A DNA stretch of 64,000 bases from Runella zeae DSM 19591 (GTDB taxonomy: Bacteria > Bacteroidota > Bacteroidia > Cytophagales > Spirosomataceae), in NCBI RefSeq assembly GCF_000423565.1, contig NZ_KE384042.1, positions 122,482 to 186,481 on the forward strand, in the 5' to 3' direction. Positions 7,695 through 15,125 of this stretch are shown in pieces (position 1 is the first letter of the stretch; each line of letters starts with the position of its first letter). Below the pieces are notes generated by a model, which saw only the letters and a program-made list of their open reading frames with translations, was not told the origin of the DNA and made no database searches. The position numbers and the translations under genes are program-made.

Positions 7695-8756
7695 TTAATA
7701 AAACAAAGTGAGTTGCTGACCTTCGTGGGGGCGGGTGTCTTCAAGGTTATGAATAGAAACACCCAATAGTCGCACAGGTTTAGATAAAGGTTCGCTCAAA
7801 CGGTCGATTGCCAATTTTTCTAAAGTTGCTTTTTCTCGAATCAATAAGCTACTAGAAATACTTCTAGTTATGGTCTGAAAATCATTGAATTTGATTTTTA
7901 CTGTTACGGTACGTCCATAAATTTGGGTGCGTTCGCACCACTTCCACACCTCTTCAATCAATGGTTTTAGGGCTTCTTGTAGCTCTGTCCATGTTTCTAA
8001 ATCATATTCAAAAGTATTTTCGGAGCCTACCGATTTACGGATACGGTCAGGTTCAACAGGGCGGTCGTCGATTCCTCTCGCGATTTGAAAATAATAACTC
8101 CCCATTTTTCCAAAATGAGTTCTTAAGAATGTCTCACTCTTTTCTTTAAGTTCAAGACCTGTTTTGATACCTAAACGGTGCATCTTTTCGGCGGTTACTT
8201 TCCCAATTCCGTGAAATTTGTCGATAGAAAGAGTTTCCGTAAATGCCGCTCCTTCGCTAGGAGTTATCACAAAAAGTCCGTCAGGTTTGCGATAATCGGA
8301 AGCAAGCTTGGCCAAAAACTTATTGTAAGATACCCCAGCCGATGCCCTTAGTTGGGTTTTTTCAAGAATACGAGCTTTGATTTCTTTCGCAATGTAAGTA
8401 GCTGATTTGACACCTTGGCGGTTTTCGGTCACATCCAGATAGGCTTCATCCAATGATAAGGGCTCGACAAGTGGAGTGTAATCTGCAAAAATCTCCCGAA
8501 TTTGCTGAGATACAAATCGATACACTTCAAATCGCGGTTTTACGAAAATGAGCTGAGGACATTTGCGCAAAGCGACCCGTGACGACATAGCCGACCGCAC
8601 ACCAAAACGCCGAGCTTCATAACTAGCCGCCGCCACCACTCCTCGCTCGCTGCTACCGCCTACTGCTACGGGCTTGCCGCGTAGAGAAGGGGTATCGCGC
8701 TGTTCGACAGATGCAAAAAAAGCATCCATATCAATGTGAATGATTTTGCGAGTCAT
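7695..8756 (-). CDS. dinB: DNA polymerase IV (Y-family translesion polymerase)
   Basis: The 353-residue protein begins MTRKIIHIDMDAFFASVEQ, with the first catalytic acidic residue in IDMDAFFA, and carries SLDEAYLDVT with the other catalytic acids. The RASAGVSYNKFLAKLASDYRKP fingers/thumb segment, the helix-hairpin-helix region FHGIGKVTAEKM and the C-terminal little-finger domain follow. The ATG at 8756 is the normal family start; earlier in-frame starts at 8774 and 8816 would add unconserved residues. The C-terminal QLTLFY resembles beta-clamp-binding tails and is expected to tether the enzyme to the clamp. The gene converges on the LytTR gene with a 5-bp gap. Confidence 0.95.
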   Translation of the reverse strand: MTRKIIHIDMDAFFASVEQRDTPSLRGKPVAVGGSSERGVVAAASYEARRFGVRSAMSSRVALRKCPQLIFVKPRFEVYRFVSQQIREIFADYTPLVEPLSLDEAYLDVTENRQGVKSATYIAKEIKARILEKTQLRASAGVSYNKFLAKLASDYRKPDGLFVITPSEGAAFTETLSIDKFHGIGKVTAEKMHRLGIKTGLELKEKSETFLRTHFGKMGSYYFQIARGIDDRPVEPDRIRKSVGSENTFEYDLETWTELQEALKPLIEEVWKWCERTQIYGRTVTVKIKFNDFQTITRSISSSLLIREKATLEKLAIDRLSEPLSKPVRLLGVSIHNLEDTRPHEGQQLTLFY

Positions 8757-8909
8757 GGCTGAAAAAGGCCGCATAGAAGAAGTTGCCTTGATCAAAGTTA
8801 CGACGAAATTGCTCAAAAAAGACAGTTTCTAAAATAATAAATTATGATAAAAACGGCTCTAGTTTTGCTATTAGCGACAAAAAGAAAGGTATTGCTGTGG
8901 AATAAATGC

Positions 8910-8917
8910 TAATTTTG
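8910..8917 (+). promoter_or_regulatory. -7 element of the exonuclease gene
   Basis: TAATTTTG matches TAnnTTTG exactly, but no TTTG stands 19-21 bp upstream. It lies between two candidate start codons (8906 and 8942); if active, transcription starts near 8924 and only the ATG at 8942 is in the transcript. Confidence 0.45.
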
Positions 8918-8941
8918 TGGGCTCAATCATTACCATTCCAA

Positions 8942-9757
8942 ATGACACATAACCTTAAACTTAAGAAACCGCTTGCGTTTTTTGATTTAGAGACAACCGG
9001 CATCAACATCCAGAAGGATCGTATTGTAGAGATTAGCGTTGTCAAAGCGTTGATGAATGGGCAGATTGAGTCTAAAACTTTTCGGGTCAATCCTGGTATT
9101 CCGATACCTTTAGAGTCGAGCCTTATTCACGGGATTTATGATGAGGATGTCAAAGATTGTCCTACTTTCAAGAATTTTGCTAAAACTTTGGCTCAATTTC
9201 TTCAAGGATGCGACTTGGCAGGTTTCAATTCCAATCGTTTTGATGTGCCGATGTTGGTCGAAGAGTTTTTGAGGGCTGATGTAGAATTTGACATCAAGAA
9301 TCGAAAATTAGTAGATGCCCAAAGGATTTTTCATTTGATGGAACCTCGCAATTTGTCGGCAGCCTATAGGTTTTATTGTGGCAAAGATCTCGAAAATGCG
9401 CATAGTGCTCATGCTGATACAGTAGCGACTTTTGAGGTGTTGTGTGCTCAAGTAGAGAAATACGCGGGTGTCAAAATCAAAAATGACAAAGGAGAACTGT
9501 ATGAACCCGTCCAAAATGACATAGAGGCGCTTCACAATCTTACGGCTTCCAAGATAGTGGACTTCGCCAATCGAATGGCCTACAATTCAAAAGGGGAAGA
9601 AATCATTAATTTTGGGAAACACAACGGTAAGCGTGTAGTAGATGTGCTGGCGCAAGAACCTAGCTATTATGATTGGATGATGAAAGGCGACTTTCCGCTC
9701 GATACCAAGCGTAAGCTCACCGAAATTAAGATGCGAATGGCTTTTGGCCGAAAATAA
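8942..9757 (+). CDS. DnaQ-like 3'-5' exonuclease with C-terminal DUF3820-like segment
   Basis: The 271-residue protein has a DEDDh exonuclease domain at the N-terminus: AFFDLETTG (ExoI), GFNSNRFDVPML (ExoII) and HSAHADTVAT (ExoIII, with the catalytic His and Asp). The C-terminal part INFGKHNGKRVVDVLAQEP followed by SYYDWM resembles the small DUF3820-type domain often attached to such exonucleases in Bacteroidetes. It may be a proofreading or repair nuclease acting on DNA or RNA; it is not a clear PolC or DnaQ subunit. The ATG at 8942 is preferred to the one at 8906, which overlaps a good -7 element. Confidence 0.87.
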   Translation: MTHNLKLKKPLAFFDLETTGINIQKDRIVEISVVKALMNGQIESKTFRVNPGIPIPLESSLIHGIYDEDVKDCPTFKNFAKTLAQFLQGCDLAGFNSNRFDVPMLVEEFLRADVEFDIKNRKLVDAQRIFHLMEPRNLSAAYRFYCGKDLENAHSAHADTVATFEVLCAQVEKYAGVKIKNDKGELYEPVQNDIEALHNLTASKIVDFANRMAYNSKGEEIINFGKHNGKRVVDVLAQEPSYYDWMMKGDFPLDTKRKLTEIKMRMAFGRK

Positions 9758-9773
9758 GAAGAGCAGTGTTACA

Positions 9774-9814
9774 CAAAAAAGCGGGGCACCGATAATCGAT
9801 GCCCCGCTTTTTTG
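9774..9814. terminator. Bidirectional terminator between convergent genes
   Basis: An 8-bp GC-rich stem GCGGGGCA/TGCCCCGC is flanked by seven As on the left and six Ts on the right, so it can terminate both the exonuclease transcript and the facing gene that ends at 9827. Confidence 0.9.
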
Positions 9815-9826
9815 TGTGTAGCATTG

Positions 9827-11089
9827 CTAAGTCTTCAATTTCTTCTTTTTAGCTGCTGGAAAAAGAATATTATTTAAGATCAAACGATAGCCCGCCGAAT
9901 TGGGATGCAGGTTCAAGTCGGTTGGTTCTTCGTTGATTTCGTGGCGATAATCCTCCGGGTCGTGACCGCCGTAAAAAGTGAAGAAGCCTTTGGCATAAGT
10001 ACTATGGATATAGCGAGCTTCGCCTGCTGATCGATTCTCTGCTAGAATAATCACTTCAGGTTTAATGTATTGTTTTTTAAAGGCGGTAGTTTGCCCCATA
10101 AAGCCTTTGATAATTTGCTGGTGGTTTTGGGTCAACATGGTCGGGACGGGGTCCCATTTGGCCGAAAACTGAAAAAGAGTAAAATAATCGTTCGCCTCGT
10201 TTAGGCCTCGTTCGTTGGGTTGGCTATCTACCGACGAAAATTCAATTTCGTAAGGATTAGTAACTACCATGAAGTTTTGGAAAGCAAATGTTTGACTGAA
10301 GTCAAGTTTTTTTTGTGCCCCAGGGTCGGTACCGTCACCGTCATAAATCACATCGGCAATATCGGTGTTTTGAGCTGCCAAAGCCACGTCATACGTGTCG
10401 GTGGCATTGCACATGGCAAACATATATCCTCCTCCTGCTACGTATTGTTGTATTTTTTTTGCTACTGCCAATTTGAGTTTTGAGACTTTGTTAAATCCCC
10501 ACTTGGCGGCAATTTCTTCAGCTTCGCGTTTTTGGGCACGATACCAGGGAAAATCACGAAAATGGAAAAACTTGCCATACTGTCCTGTAAAGTCCTCGTG
10601 ATGTAGGTGCAACCAATCATATTCGGCGAGTTTGCCCTGCATTACATCATCATCATATACGATATCGTAGGGGATTTCGGCATAAGTCATGACCAACGTC
10701 ACAGCATCATCCCATGGTTGTTTTGTTTTAGGTGAATATACGGCCACTTTAGGCGCTTTATGGAGTTTTACATTGTCCATGTTAGCATCGGGTTGAGCTA
10801 CTTCAGCGATGATGTTTGCACTTTGGGCATCCGAAATGACTTCATAACTTACCCCTCTGATGACAAGCTCATTGACGACCCGTTGGCTCCAATCAAACAT
10901 AAAACTCCCGCCACGATAATTCAGGAGCCAATCTATTTCGGTGTCATAGTTGCGTAGCACCCAGTATGTAAGCCCATAAGCTTTGAGGTGATTTTTTTGT
11001 GCTTCGTCCATCGGAATCAGGACTTTAGAAGCCCACGCTCCCTGCACCAAGCCAAAAAAAATGATAAGTGGTAGGATGTACCGTTTCAT
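9827..11089 (-). CDS. Secreted protein of unknown function (often labelled 'asparagine synthetase B')
   Basis: The 420-residue protein has a signal peptide (MKRYILPLIIFFGLVQGAWAS) and is exported. Relatives in Bacteroidetes are, as I recall, commonly named asparagine synthetase B. The sequence shows neither the N-terminal Cys nucleophile of the glutaminase domain nor the SGGxDS PP-loop of AsnB, so that name is not supported here. Visible conserved stretches are KVLIPMDEAQKNHLKAYGL, LLNYRGGSF, DWLHLHHEDFTGQYGKFF, YVAGGGYMFAMCNATDTYD and FFTFYGGHDPEDYRH. The pattern suggests a flavodoxin or class-I-amidotransferase-like periplasmic fold, but that is inference. It is transcribed alone and ends in a KKKK-rich tail. 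Confidence 0.8.
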   Translation of the reverse strand: MKRYILPLIIFFGLVQGAWASKVLIPMDEAQKNHLKAYGLTYWVLRNYDTEIDWLLNYRGGSFMFDWSQRVVNELVIRGVSYEVISDAQSANIIAEVAQPDANMDNVKLHKAPKVAVYSPKTKQPWDDAVTLVMTYAEIPYDIVYDDDVMQGKLAEYDWLHLHHEDFTGQYGKFFHFRDFPWYRAQKREAEEIAAKWGFNKVSKLKLAVAKKIQQYVAGGGYMFAMCNATDTYDVALAAQNTDIADVIYDGDGTDPGAQKKLDFSQTFAFQNFMVVTNPYEIEFSSVDSQPNERGLNEANDYFTLFQFSAKWDPVPTMLTQNHQQIIKGFMGQTTAFKKQYIKPEVIILAENRSAGEARYIHSTYAKGFFTFYGGHDPEDYRHEINEEPTDLNLHPNSAGYRLILNNILFPAAKKKKLKT

Positions 11090-11246
11090 CGGTTTGTGGA
11101 ATTACTTTTTGATGATGACTTTTGTATAAACGAATATAGTACAAAAAACGTGCAGAAAAAGTGGATGAAGTAAGAAATCGGGATTATATAAACAAATATT
11201 TCTCTCGAAATAGATAAAGTTCCACGGCACATCCTCCCAAAAACTT

Positions 11247-12491
11247 ATGAATCTTTTAGAAAATGTTCGAGAAGGGCTTCGGTCGATTCAATCCAATATG
11301 CTGCGTACAGTTTTGACTGCCCTCATTATTGCTATCGGTATCACATCGCTCGTTGGGATTTTGACGGCGATTGATGGTATGCAAAGCTCCGTCAATAATA
11401 GCTTTGCTGATTTGGGTGCAAATACATTTGATATTACAGGACCTCAGCCTTTCAGAAGAAGAAGTGGAGGCGTACGCGACAAAGATTATCCCCCTATCTC
11501 TTACAGACAGGCCCAAAAATATAAGACCGAAATCAAAGAGAGGTATAATGCAAGTGTGGCGATTTCGGCGAATGTGAGAGGAGCAGCGCAAATTAAATTT
11601 AAGTCTAAACAAACCAATCCCAACTCGCTTATTGTGGGAGTAGATGATAATTATTTGGCGATTAAAGGTTATAAACTCATATCAGGGCGCAACCTCTCAC
11701 CTACCGATTTAGACAATGGCCTCAACGTTGTGATTATTGGTTCGGAGATTGCACAAAAACTATTTGAAGGAAAACTTAATCCACTTAATCAGCAAATTGT
11801 GATGTTGGGGAAACCCTATAAGGTAGTAGGAGTTTTGGATAAAAAGGGATCACTAACGGGTAGTGGCGATGACAGGGTTTTACTAGTACCGCTTGAAAAT
11901 GGGAGAGCTTTGGCTGCCAATCGACAACTCACTTTCAACATCACCACTTCTATTAATACTACTGAAAACCGGGAGTTGATCATGGAAGAGGCGCGAGGTA
12001 TCATGAGACGTGTACGCAACGACCGTATTGGGGCTAAGGATTCATTTGAGATAGAAAGTGCGGATGCGATTGCCAAAGATTTTGAAGAAGTATCAGGTTA
12101 TTTGCGCATGGGTGGGTTTGGAATCGGAATCATTACACTATTGGGTGCAGCGATTGCCCTTATGAATATCATGCTTGTATCAGTCACCGAACGAACCCGC
12201 GAAATAGGCATTCGTAAGTCTTTAGGCGCTACTCCAAGATTGATAAGATTACAATTTTTGATAGAGGCAATTGTAGTGTGTATTTTGGGAGGAATAGGAG
12301 GATTGATACTAGGGATTGCGATTGGCAACCTTATTGCGGGACTTATTAGTGAAAATGCCAGTTTTATTGTTCCGTGGTTTTGGATGTTGATTGGAATTTT
12401 TGTGTGTGTAATTGTAGGAATAATTTCGGGGATTTATCCAGCCATAAAAGCCTCACGTTTAGACCCTATAGAAGCATTACGTTACGAATAG
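11247..12491 (+). CDS. MacB/FtsX-type ABC transporter permease
   Basis: The 414-residue protein has the MacB arrangement: a cytoplasmic N-terminal helix and first membrane helix (about residues 15-42), a large periplasmic domain (about 45-275) and three C-terminal membrane helices. The segment SVTERTREIGIRKSLGATPR and the ending AIKASRLDPIEALRYE are family hallmarks. Such permeases work with a separate or fused ATPase to move lipoproteins, peptides or drugs, or to transmit force. No ATPase gene is next to it, so its partner must be encoded elsewhere. It is divergent from the unknown secreted-protein gene. Confidence 0.93.
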   Translation: MNLLENVREGLRSIQSNMLRTVLTALIIAIGITSLVGILTAIDGMQSSVNNSFADLGANTFDITGPQPFRRRSGGVRDKDYPPISYRQAQKYKTEIKERYNASVAISANVRGAAQIKFKSKQTNPNSLIVGVDDNYLAIKGYKLISGRNLSPTDLDNGLNVVIIGSEIAQKLFEGKLNPLNQQIVMLGKPYKVVGVLDKKGSLTGSGDDRVLLVPLENGRALAANRQLTFNITTSINTTENRELIMEEARGIMRRVRNDRIGAKDSFEIESADAIAKDFEEVSGYLRMGGFGIGIITLLGAAIALMNIMLVSVTERTREIGIRKSLGATPRLIRLQFLIEAIVVCILGGIGGLILGIAIGNLIAGLISENASFIVPWFWMLIGIFVCVIVGIISGIYPAIKASRLDPIEALRYE

Positions 12492-12523
12492 AATAGAATT
12501 TGAATATTTTTTTTGTAGAAAAG

Positions 12524-12554
12524 TTTGCAAATAAAAAATGAACTGCTACTTTTG
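12524..12554 (+). promoter_or_regulatory. Promoter of tRNA-Leu
   Basis: TTTG at 12524-12527, a 19-bp spacer and TACTTTTG at 12547-12554 match the Bacteroidetes consensus exactly, ending 21 bp before the mature tRNA. Confidence 0.75.
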
Positions 12555-12575
12555 CAGTCCCGTTTCCAATCAGAT

Positions 12576-12659
12576 GCCCAGGTGGCGGAATCGGTAGACG
12601 CGTTGGTCTCAAACACCAATGGGGTCACACCCGTGCCGGTTCGACTCCGGCCCTGGGTA
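12576..12659 (+). tRNA. tRNA-Leu (anticodon CAA)
   Basis: The 84-nt gene folds as a class II tRNA: acceptor GCCCAGG/CCTGGGT with a G-U first pair, anticodon stem TTGGT/ACCAA with loop CTCAAAC (anticodon CAA, reading UUG), a long variable arm and a TPsiC arm with GGTTCGACTCC. The discriminator is A and CCA is not encoded. It has its own promoter and terminator, and an integrase fragment begins about 230 bp downstream. Confidence 0.97.
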
Positions 12660-12704
12660 CTCTCAGACCTATAAAGGTTTCATTATGTACTGATTAATTA
12701 GGTC

Positions 12705-12740
12705 AAAAGCCCGAAACGGTTAAGTTTCGGGCTTTTTTTT
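12705..12740 (+). terminator. Terminator of tRNA-Leu
   Basis: A strong hairpin with arms AAAAGCCCGAAAC and GTTTCGGGCTTTT (13 bp, loop GGTTAA) is followed by further Ts, about 45 bp after the tRNA. Confidence 0.9.
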
Positions 12741-12779
12741 ATACTCATTTCGTCCAAAATTTCTTTCTAGTATATCTTT

Positions 12780-12824
12780 TTTTACTCGCAGTGATTTTAC
12801 TCGCAGTACTTTGGCAGTGCGAGT
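12780..12824. repeat. Two 13-bp direct repeats and an inverted half-copy next to the integrase fragment
   Basis: TTTTACTCGCAGT occurs at 12780-12792 and again at 12795-12807, separated by two bases. An inverted copy of the core, TGCGAGTAA, begins at 12818. The cluster lies between the tRNA terminator and the integrase fragment, a place where integrase arm sites or an operator would be expected. The role is inferred from position only. Confidence 0.55.
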
Positions 12825-12890
12825 AATTTTTCTCTCACCTATTTTTTTCATGGTTGTTGCAGCAAAACGGCAAACTAAAATGTCGTTTTT

Positions 12891-13178
12891 ATGCAATTCT
12901 TCACTTTAAACAAAATGAGAATCCGTTTTTGGACTCGTATTGATTCCATCAATGAAGCAGGCCAAGCCCCGCTAAACTGCTATGTAATTGTCAACAAAGT
13001 CAAATGTTCCGACTTTTCGGTTGACGTTATGATTCCTGTAGAAGCTTGGGACAGTAAACAACAACAAGTAAATGAGTCTCACCCTTTGGCTAGTGTCTTA
13101 AATCAGAAAATCAATTTTATCCGTATCCGTCTCATGCAAATAGAAATGCAACTGAGCCTTCAAGAGCCAAGTTTGTAG
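12891..13178 (+). pseudogene. Truncated tyrosine recombinase, N-terminal arm-binding domain only
   Basis: The 95-residue product resembles the N-terminal arm-type DNA-binding domain of Bacteroidetes phage and conjugative-element integrases: MRIRFWTRIDSINEAGQAPL, then YVIVN, a strand ending in PVEAWDSKQQQVN, and a helix (LNQKINFIRIRLMQIEMQ). Full proteins are about 400 residues, so the core-binding and catalytic R-H-R-Y domains are missing. The following 700 bp are AT-rich and show no continuation in any frame. It lies just downstream of tRNA-Leu, a typical integration target. A small stand-alone arm-domain protein is possible but less likely than a relic. Confidence 0.7.
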
Positions 13179-13884
13179 GTTACATATTTAGTCCGATTAA
13201 TGTATAAGATACGCTGAATCTAGTTTTTTGCTTACTTCATATATTTATAAATAGTTTCTGATAATTTTAAAAATAAATTGTAGTAATAAAGTGAATGTGT
13301 AACTTAGTGATTATATTTGAAGGAATAATATGCCTAAATTTTATCTTTTATAGTAGATGTTTATATGTCAATTGAATTTCTGATTAAGAATGTATAAATA
13401 TGATAATATACCGACCGATATTGCTATTTATTTTGATAAAATAGATTAAAATGATTTTTTGGTATATTTTTTATATCCCAAAATCCTAGGGATTGGGATA
13501 TAAAAAAGGCGCTTAAAAATACAAGATAACTCTGTGGCCTGTGTGTTAGTATAGTATGGGATTTTTCTTTTTTAACTATAAAAAATAATGCGCAAGTAAA
13601 TTGAATTGAAAATTGTAAAAATAATGCATTGATTTAGAAATTATTTTGCAGAAAATTTAAAATAGAAAAACATCAAGACAGAAATAACTGCTGGTTATCT
13701 TAAAAAAATGAGGCATAATAATTTTAGGCTCTTATTCACTGAAGTTAGGATTTGTGTTTGTGTGTTGCTGTCGGATACCAAGGTCTAGACCGCTGACAAG
13801 GGCGTAGAGATAGAGGCTATTCTTCAGAGAAAGTTATGTGAACATACTTCAGATGAAAATAACTTTAATAATTTACCCGTGTTT
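13179..13884. other. AT-rich stretch without a supported gene
   Basis: This 700-bp stretch after the integrase fragment is very AT-rich, with no reading frame that looks coding on either strand. It contains a perfect 15-bp inverted repeat (13467-13507). Nothing else could be supported. It is probably decayed accessory DNA together with the upstream region of the LytTR gene. Confidence 0.6.
13467..13507. repeat. Perfect 15-bp inverted repeat
   Basis: The arms TTTTTTATATCCCAA (13467-13481) and TTGGGATATAAAAAA (13493-13507) are exact reverse complements around an 11-nt centre that itself contains a 3-bp TCC/GGA pairing. The Ts come before rather than after the stem on both strands, so it is not a standard intrinsic terminator. 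Confidence 0.8.
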
Positions 13885-14571
13885 ATGAACATCTTATTGA
13901 TTGAAAACGACCCTTCGCAAACTCTACAGATTAAGTCAATACTGGCAAAATTGGATTACAACATGATGGGTGTTGCCAAAAGTTATGAAGAAGCTGTAGA
14001 CTTAATAAATCTTACAAGTATTGACTTAATCTTGTTAGATATAGGTTCGATAGAAGACAAAACGACTCTGGAAAAAATAGACTTACTGTCGCCTTTTCGT
14101 ATTCCTATTATTTTAACACCTACCTACGACATCCAAGAACTATATGATAAAGTAAAAAAATTAGATAATGTTTTTTACCTCGTGAAGCCTTTTCATGTAA
14201 ATACCCTTGATAGTGTTATAAGTCTTTTGAAGCGTAAAATGGAAATAAAGACTGAGTTCATACGAGGAGGTATAAGAAGTGAAATTATTGCTTTAAAAAA
14301 TATTTTATATATTGAGGTAGAACGGACTTATTCCTTTATTCAGACCGAAAATCGCCGATATGTCTTCAAAAAATCATTGACTCTCTTAAAGAAGCAAATA
14401 CCTGAGGGAGAGTTTTTTCAAATTCATCGTAGTTTTTTGGTGAATAAAAAATATATCAAAAGAATAGATGTTGAACGCAGCATGGTAGAGATAGAAGGAG
14501 GTACGGTTTTGCCAATGAGTCGCAGAGTCAAACACTTGCTAATCTCTAGAGGTATCAAAAATGTTGGATGA
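13885..14571 (+). CDS. Orphan LytTR-family response regulator
   Basis: The 228-residue protein has a receiver domain with phosphoacceptor Asp52 (LILLDIGSIE), a Thr in ILTPTYD and a Lys in YLVKPFHV. The acidic pocket at residues 7-9 is E-N-D rather than the usual E-D-D/E type. The C-terminal LytTR domain (about residues 125-225) includes ILYIEVERTYSFIQTENRRY and FFQIHRSFLVNKKYIKRID. ATG at 13885 is chosen over a GTG six bases upstream. No kinase lies beside it, and it sits inside the AT-rich region following the integrase fragment. Whether it came with the element or belongs to the host is unclear. Confidence 0.9.
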   Translation: MNILLIENDPSQTLQIKSILAKLDYNMMGVAKSYEEAVDLINLTSIDLILLDIGSIEDKTTLEKIDLLSPFRIPIILTPTYDIQELYDKVKKLDNVFYLVKPFHVNTLDSVISLLKRKMEIKTEFIRGGIRSEIIALKNILYIEVERTYSFIQTENRRYVFKKSLTLLKKQIPEGEFFQIHRSFLVNKKYIKRIDVERSMVEIEGGTVLPMSRRVKHLLISRGIKNVG

Positions 14572-14710
14572 TTAAATTTACTAGTGTACTCAATTTGTGT
14601 CTATTGGTAAAAAATATTTCATGTAAAATAATAATTTCGTTGTAATAATAGAAGGATTATAATTTTTGTTTTTAATATACCAAAAGTGTTTTTTGTGTGT
14701 AAAAAAATAT

Positions 14711-14759
14711 CATATACTTTTTTGTAAAAATAGGTATATATTTACAAAAATGGTATATG
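14711..14759. repeat. 49-bp imperfect palindrome
   Basis: The left arm CATATACTTTTTTGTAAAAA and following bases (14711-14732) is nearly the reverse complement of the right arm at 14735-14759, which ends in ACAAAAATGGTATATG. Two mismatched positions and one extra base interrupt the pairing. It lies between the orphan LytTR gene and the possible RNA gene and may be a protein-binding site. Confidence 0.5.
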
Positions 14760-14849
14760 ATTCGAGATTTAGAAGTAGCTGATAGTATTGGATGCGGGGT
14801 TATCGTGTAAAGCTTTGAGTCTTTTTATTTTAAATAGTTGCGCCTGTAG

Positions 14850-15066
14850 CATTTATAAAAACGGTTGGTTAACTATAAATGGAGTTGTGATTTACAATTG
14901 CGATTGGTCATGATGAAGACTTGTTGGGCCACAACTTTATAAACAGAGGCAAATGAGATAGGAATACTTACAGCAGCGTGGTAGCAGTAAACCACCTTGG
15001 TTCTCTTTGGCAGATGATTAGTATCCTCCCAAAAAAGCAGAAGATGCCGCATCTTCTGCTTTTTTG
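14850..15066 (+). ncRNA. Possible structured RNA or leader upstream of the PorP-like gene
   Basis: No protein gene is supported here, yet an 11-bp perfect terminator hairpin closes the stretch. Upstream of it AGTTGTG (14883-14889) pairs perfectly with CACAACT (14930-14936), extended by TATAA/TTATA across a 4-nt bulge. A second hairpin, GTGGT/ACCAC, lies at 14978-14995. TTTG at 14814-14817 with a weak -7 at 14833-14840 could be a promoter. It may be a small RNA, a riboswitch-like leader of the following gene, or part of the long 3' tail of the LytTR transcript. No known RNA family was recognised. Confidence 0.3.
15031..15066 (+). terminator. Strong terminator 60 bp upstream of the PorP-like gene
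   Basis: AGCAGAAGATG/CATCTTCTGCT forms a perfect 11-bp stem with a 3-nt loop, flanked by six As and six Ts. It could act in both directions but no minus-strand gene faces it. Confidence 0.88.
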
Positions 15067-15125
15067 TTGGGTTTGGCAAGATTCATGTTGTCTTTTGCGT
15101 TGTTAAACGAGCCAAACATTATATT

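Noticed and set aside
14850-15066. 6S RNA, SRP RNA, RNase P RNA or tmRNA
   Set aside because: None of the sequence signatures I know for these RNAs was visible, and the long 5'-3' pairing expected for 6S RNA was not convincing, so no family name is given.
14873-15079. Minus-strand frame of 68 codons upstream of the PorP-like gene
   Set aside because: It begins inside the terminator hairpin region, has no promoter and no recognisable family; the hairpins on the plus strand explain the stretch better.
12660-15125. Second attachment site (repeat of the tRNA-Leu 3' end)
   Set aside because: I looked for a copy of the CGGCCCTGGGT segment downstream and did not see one; the other border, if it remains, is not in this stretch.
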